Assembly: GCA_009926295.1 (NCBI GenBank)
Contig: RFPF01000043.1
Span: 1-16,204, forward strand
DNA length: 16,204 nt
Reading direction: 5' to 3'
Source: Planctomycetia bacterium
GTDB lineage: Bacteria; Planctomycetota; Planctomycetia; Pirellulales; UBA1268
In this document: positions 14,754 through 16,204 of the stretch, in pieces
How the letters are laid out: the number at the start of each line of letters is the position of its first letter
Position numbering within the stretch: the first letter of the stretch is position 1
Translations under genes and position numbers: made by a program
The notes under the pieces: generated by a model
What the model was told of the DNA's origin: nothing
Seen by the model: the letters and a program-made list of their open reading frames with translations, nothing else
The model's database searches: none

Positions 14754-15929
14754 TCAGTATGTGCCCGCCTGCTCGCCGCCGGACTTCGTGCCGAGGGCGC
14801 CCCACACGCCGTAGGGACTGGGAACCGTCGAGGTGTTGGAAACGACGACCGTGAGGGTGCCGGTGTCGATCGTGTTTGCGATGAAGGCCACCGCCCCGTC
14901 GGCGAACGCCACGTTCACGCCGCCGGGGTGGCCGCTCGTGGGAGGCAGGACGGCGGTGGTGTTGTCGGCGTTCGCGGTCGCACCGCCGCAGGAAGGGGAG
15001 TTCGGCGGCAGGATCGTGTGGAATCCCACCCGCTCGGCCTGCCCGTCGGTCCACAGGTTGCCCCAGACCGTCTTGACCTGAGTCCCCGCCACGTAGTTCG
15101 CGCCGTCGGAAACACCCTGGCAGGCGCTGGGATTCGACGAGATGCCCGTCACCTGGGCGATTGCGCTCGTGATCGACTCGCCGGTGGTGGCCGCCCACGT
15201 GCTGGTGTTCGTGGGGCCGCGCAGCCGCTCGCTGAACAGGATCGTCTTGCTCAGGCCGTCGGCGCACTCGCGAAACCTGACACCGGTGTTGGCCCGCGTG
15301 GGCGGCGAGGTCGTCGTGTTGTACCAGGCGCCCACGTTCCACAGACCGCGGCCGGCGGCGCTTGCGAGGTTGGGATTCGTGGCATTGTTGACGGAGTTCG
15401 AGAACGTGACGGAATCACCGATGCAGATGGCGTAGTTGTGGCCGGCCGCCCGATACGAGGACGCCTCATCCGGGCAGGTCAGCGTCGAGGGCGCCGTGTT
15501 CCAGGGCGTCCAGCCCTGGTAGGCATACGGCCCCCCGGCCGCGTTCGTGGAGTCGCCCGCCATGATGTCGTCGTACATGATGAACGGCAGGAGTTCGACG
15601 AATGCGCTGCGGCGGCCGGAATTGTTCGAGTTGGTCGCCGTGGCCTTCGTCGGGTCGTTGGCGTTGTTGTTGTAGCAGCACGTGCCTCCGTTCCGGCTCG
15701 GGAGCGACTTCTTCGTCTCGTGGTGGTTGATCGCCGCGAGGGCGAGTTGCTTGATCTTGTTGGTGCAGGCGGATCGTCGCGACGACTCGCGAGCGCTCTG
15801 CACGGCGGGCAGCAGCAGCCCGACGAGCACCCCGATGATCGCGATCACGACCAAAAGTTCGACGAGCGTGAAGCCCCGAAAAAAACGTCCCCCCACCGAT
15901 CGAGCATTCCTTCCCGCGACACTTGGCAT
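14754..15929 (-). CDS. DUF1559 prepilin-like protein
   Basis: This is a 391-residue protein. The leader ends RFFRG (Gly19) before FTLVELLVVIAIIGVLVGLL, a type IV prepilin N-terminus, then PAVQSARESSRRSACTNKIKQL. Mid-protein CADGLSKTILFSERL and near the C-terminus HPGGVNVAFADG (H-X9-DG) and GVWGALGTKSGGE are family hallmarks. GGGGG at 15938-15942 lies 8 nt before the ATG. It is the first gene of the minus-strand cluster; the DUF1592 gene starts 25 bp after its stop, so co-transcription is likely. A Cys/Asn-rich stretch (GGTCCYNNNAND) shortly after the pilin helix is unlike the plus-strand copy at 8572-9687 and might form a disulfide. Function of the family is not established. Confidence 0.92.
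   Translation of the reverse strand: MPSVAGRNARSVGGRFFRGFTLVELLVVIAIIGVLVGLLLPAVQSARESSRRSACTNKIKQLALAAINHHETKKSLPSRNGGTCCYNNNANDPTKATATNSNNSGRRSAFVELLPFIMYDDIMAGDSTNAAGGPYAYQGWTPWNTAPSTLTCPDEASSYRAAGHNYAICIGDSVTFSNSVNNATNPNLASAAGRGLWNVGAWYNTTTSPPTRANTGVRFRECADGLSKTILFSERLRGPTNTSTWAATTGESITSAIAQVTGISSNPSACQGVSDGANYVAGTQVKTVWGNLWTDGQAERVGFHTILPPNSPSCGGATANADNTTAVLPPTSGHPGGVNVAFADGAVAFIANTIDTGTLTVVVSNTSTVPSPYGVWGALGTKSGGEQAGTY
15798..15872 (-). repeat. Inverted repeat arm (prepilin coding sequence), left
   Basis: The 75 nt coding for the prepilin helix of the minus-strand DUF1559 gene match 16107-16181 on the other strand at 66 of 75 positions. The match includes an exact run TTCACGCTCGTCGAACT and an exact GTGATCGCGATCATCGG. 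It reflects family conservation or recent duplication. Confidence 0.6.
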
Positions 15930-16079
15930 GGCATGTACCCCCGTCTGTCTGCGTCGATCACGGATTCCGGCCGGACCGATCGCCTCCGCGTTTTCGATCC
16001 CCGTGACTATTGTTATGATATCGTAATGGCGGGTCGGGAAAAAAGCCCTTGTTTTCGTCTTGCAAGAGGGGCAGTTGTC
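15930..16079. promoter_or_regulatory. Divergent promoter region between two DUF1559 genes
   Basis: This region separates head-to-head DUF1559 genes. On the plus strand TTTTCG (15991-15996), a 17-nt spacer and TATGAT (16014-16019) form a fair sigma-70-like candidate. The TATGAT lies inside an imperfect palindrome, TTATGATATCGTAA (16013-16026, one mismatched pair), which stands out as AT-rich in GC-rich surroundings and could be an operator. AGAGGGG at 16065-16071 is the ribosome-binding site for the plus-strand gene. No coding sequence is supported. Confidence 0.4.
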
Positions 16080-16204
16080 GTGACACGAAAGATGCGGCCG
16101 AAGGCGTTCACGCTCGTCGAACTGCTCGTGGTGATCGCGATCATCGGCGTCCTCGTCGGGCTTTTGCTTCCCGCCGTGCAGGCGGCCCGTGAGGCCGCGA
16201 GGCG
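16080..16204 (+). CDS. DUF1559 prepilin-like protein, N-terminal fragment (continues beyond window)
   Basis: The GTG at 16080 has AGAGGGG 8 nt upstream and opens a frame that runs to the window edge (41 complete codons). After a short basic leader (VTRKMRPKA) comes FTLVELLVVIAIIGVLVGLL and PAVQAAREAAR, the prepilin-like N-terminus shared with the two other DUF1559 proteins here. The residue before the mature Phe is Ala rather than the usual Gly; prepilin peptidases can accept Ala, but this is less common. An ATG at 16092 is possible but has no ribosome-binding site. The body of the protein is not visible. Confidence 0.85.
   Translation, partial: MTRKMRPKAFTLVELLVVIAIIGVLVGLLLPAVQAAREAAR
16107..16181 (+). 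repeat. Inverted repeat arm (prepilin coding sequence), right
   Basis: Partner of 15798-15872 in opposite orientation, with 234 bp between the arms. The arms could allow inversion of the promoter-bearing spacer by homologous recombination, though at 88% identity over 75 bp this would be rare. Confidence 0.6.

Noticed and set aside
12821..14854. Long plus-strand open frame of 677 codons
   Set aside because: It is antisense to the well-supported DUF1592-family gene and its composition is that of a shadow frame.
1..16204. CRISPR array, tRNA, rRNA, transposase, integrase or phage genes
   Set aside because: No regular short repeats with spacers, no tRNA-like or rRNA-like sequence and no such protein motifs were seen on either strand.

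Overview
The window looks like a chromosomal segment of a GC-rich planctomycete, probably Pirellulales-like. The evidence is family content: three DUF1559 prepilin-like proteins with an H-X9-DG motif, a DUF1587/1592/1588/1585 cytochrome-type protein next to a Tat-exported DUF1552 protein, a short ECF sigma factor coupled to a FecR-like membrane protein, a secreted sulfatase, an LEPR-XLL-type leader on a metalloprotease, and a PEP-CTERM beta-repeat protein. No rRNA, tRNA, CRISPR array, transposase or phage gene was seen.

Layout. (A) 1-6100, minus strand: a secreted sulfatase (6100-4514), a PEP-CTERM autotransporter-repeat protein broken by a frameshift (4279-1417), and a metzincin-type protease that runs off the left edge (1338-1). 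(B) 6101-6369: a divergent intergenic region with a perfect 11-bp-stem inverted repeat. (C) 6370-10041, plus strand: ECF sigma factor, FecR-like transmembrane protein (ATGA overlap), DUF1559 prepilin-like protein and a small lipoprotein, probably one regulated surface module. (D) 15929-10087, minus strand: DUF1559 protein, DUF1592-family cytochrome-like protein, DUF1552 protein and an alpha/beta hydrolase. The last three are joined by 4-bp ATGA overlaps and are almost certainly one operon. (E) 15930-16079: a divergent promoter region with an AT-rich imperfect palindrome, then the start of a third DUF1559 gene reading off the right edge.

Nearly all products are predicted to be exported or membrane-anchored. 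Polymer and glycan handling fits the sulfatase, protease and cytochrome-type cluster, and cell-surface assembly fits the prepilin-like and lipoprotein genes, but no substrate can be read from the sequence. The most informative observations are the net 8-nt loss that puts the beta-repeat protein out of frame and cuts off its sorting signal, the tightly coupled DUF1592/DUF1552/hydrolase operon, and the sigma/FecR/prepilin/lipoprotein module. I found no clearly new defence or mobile system.
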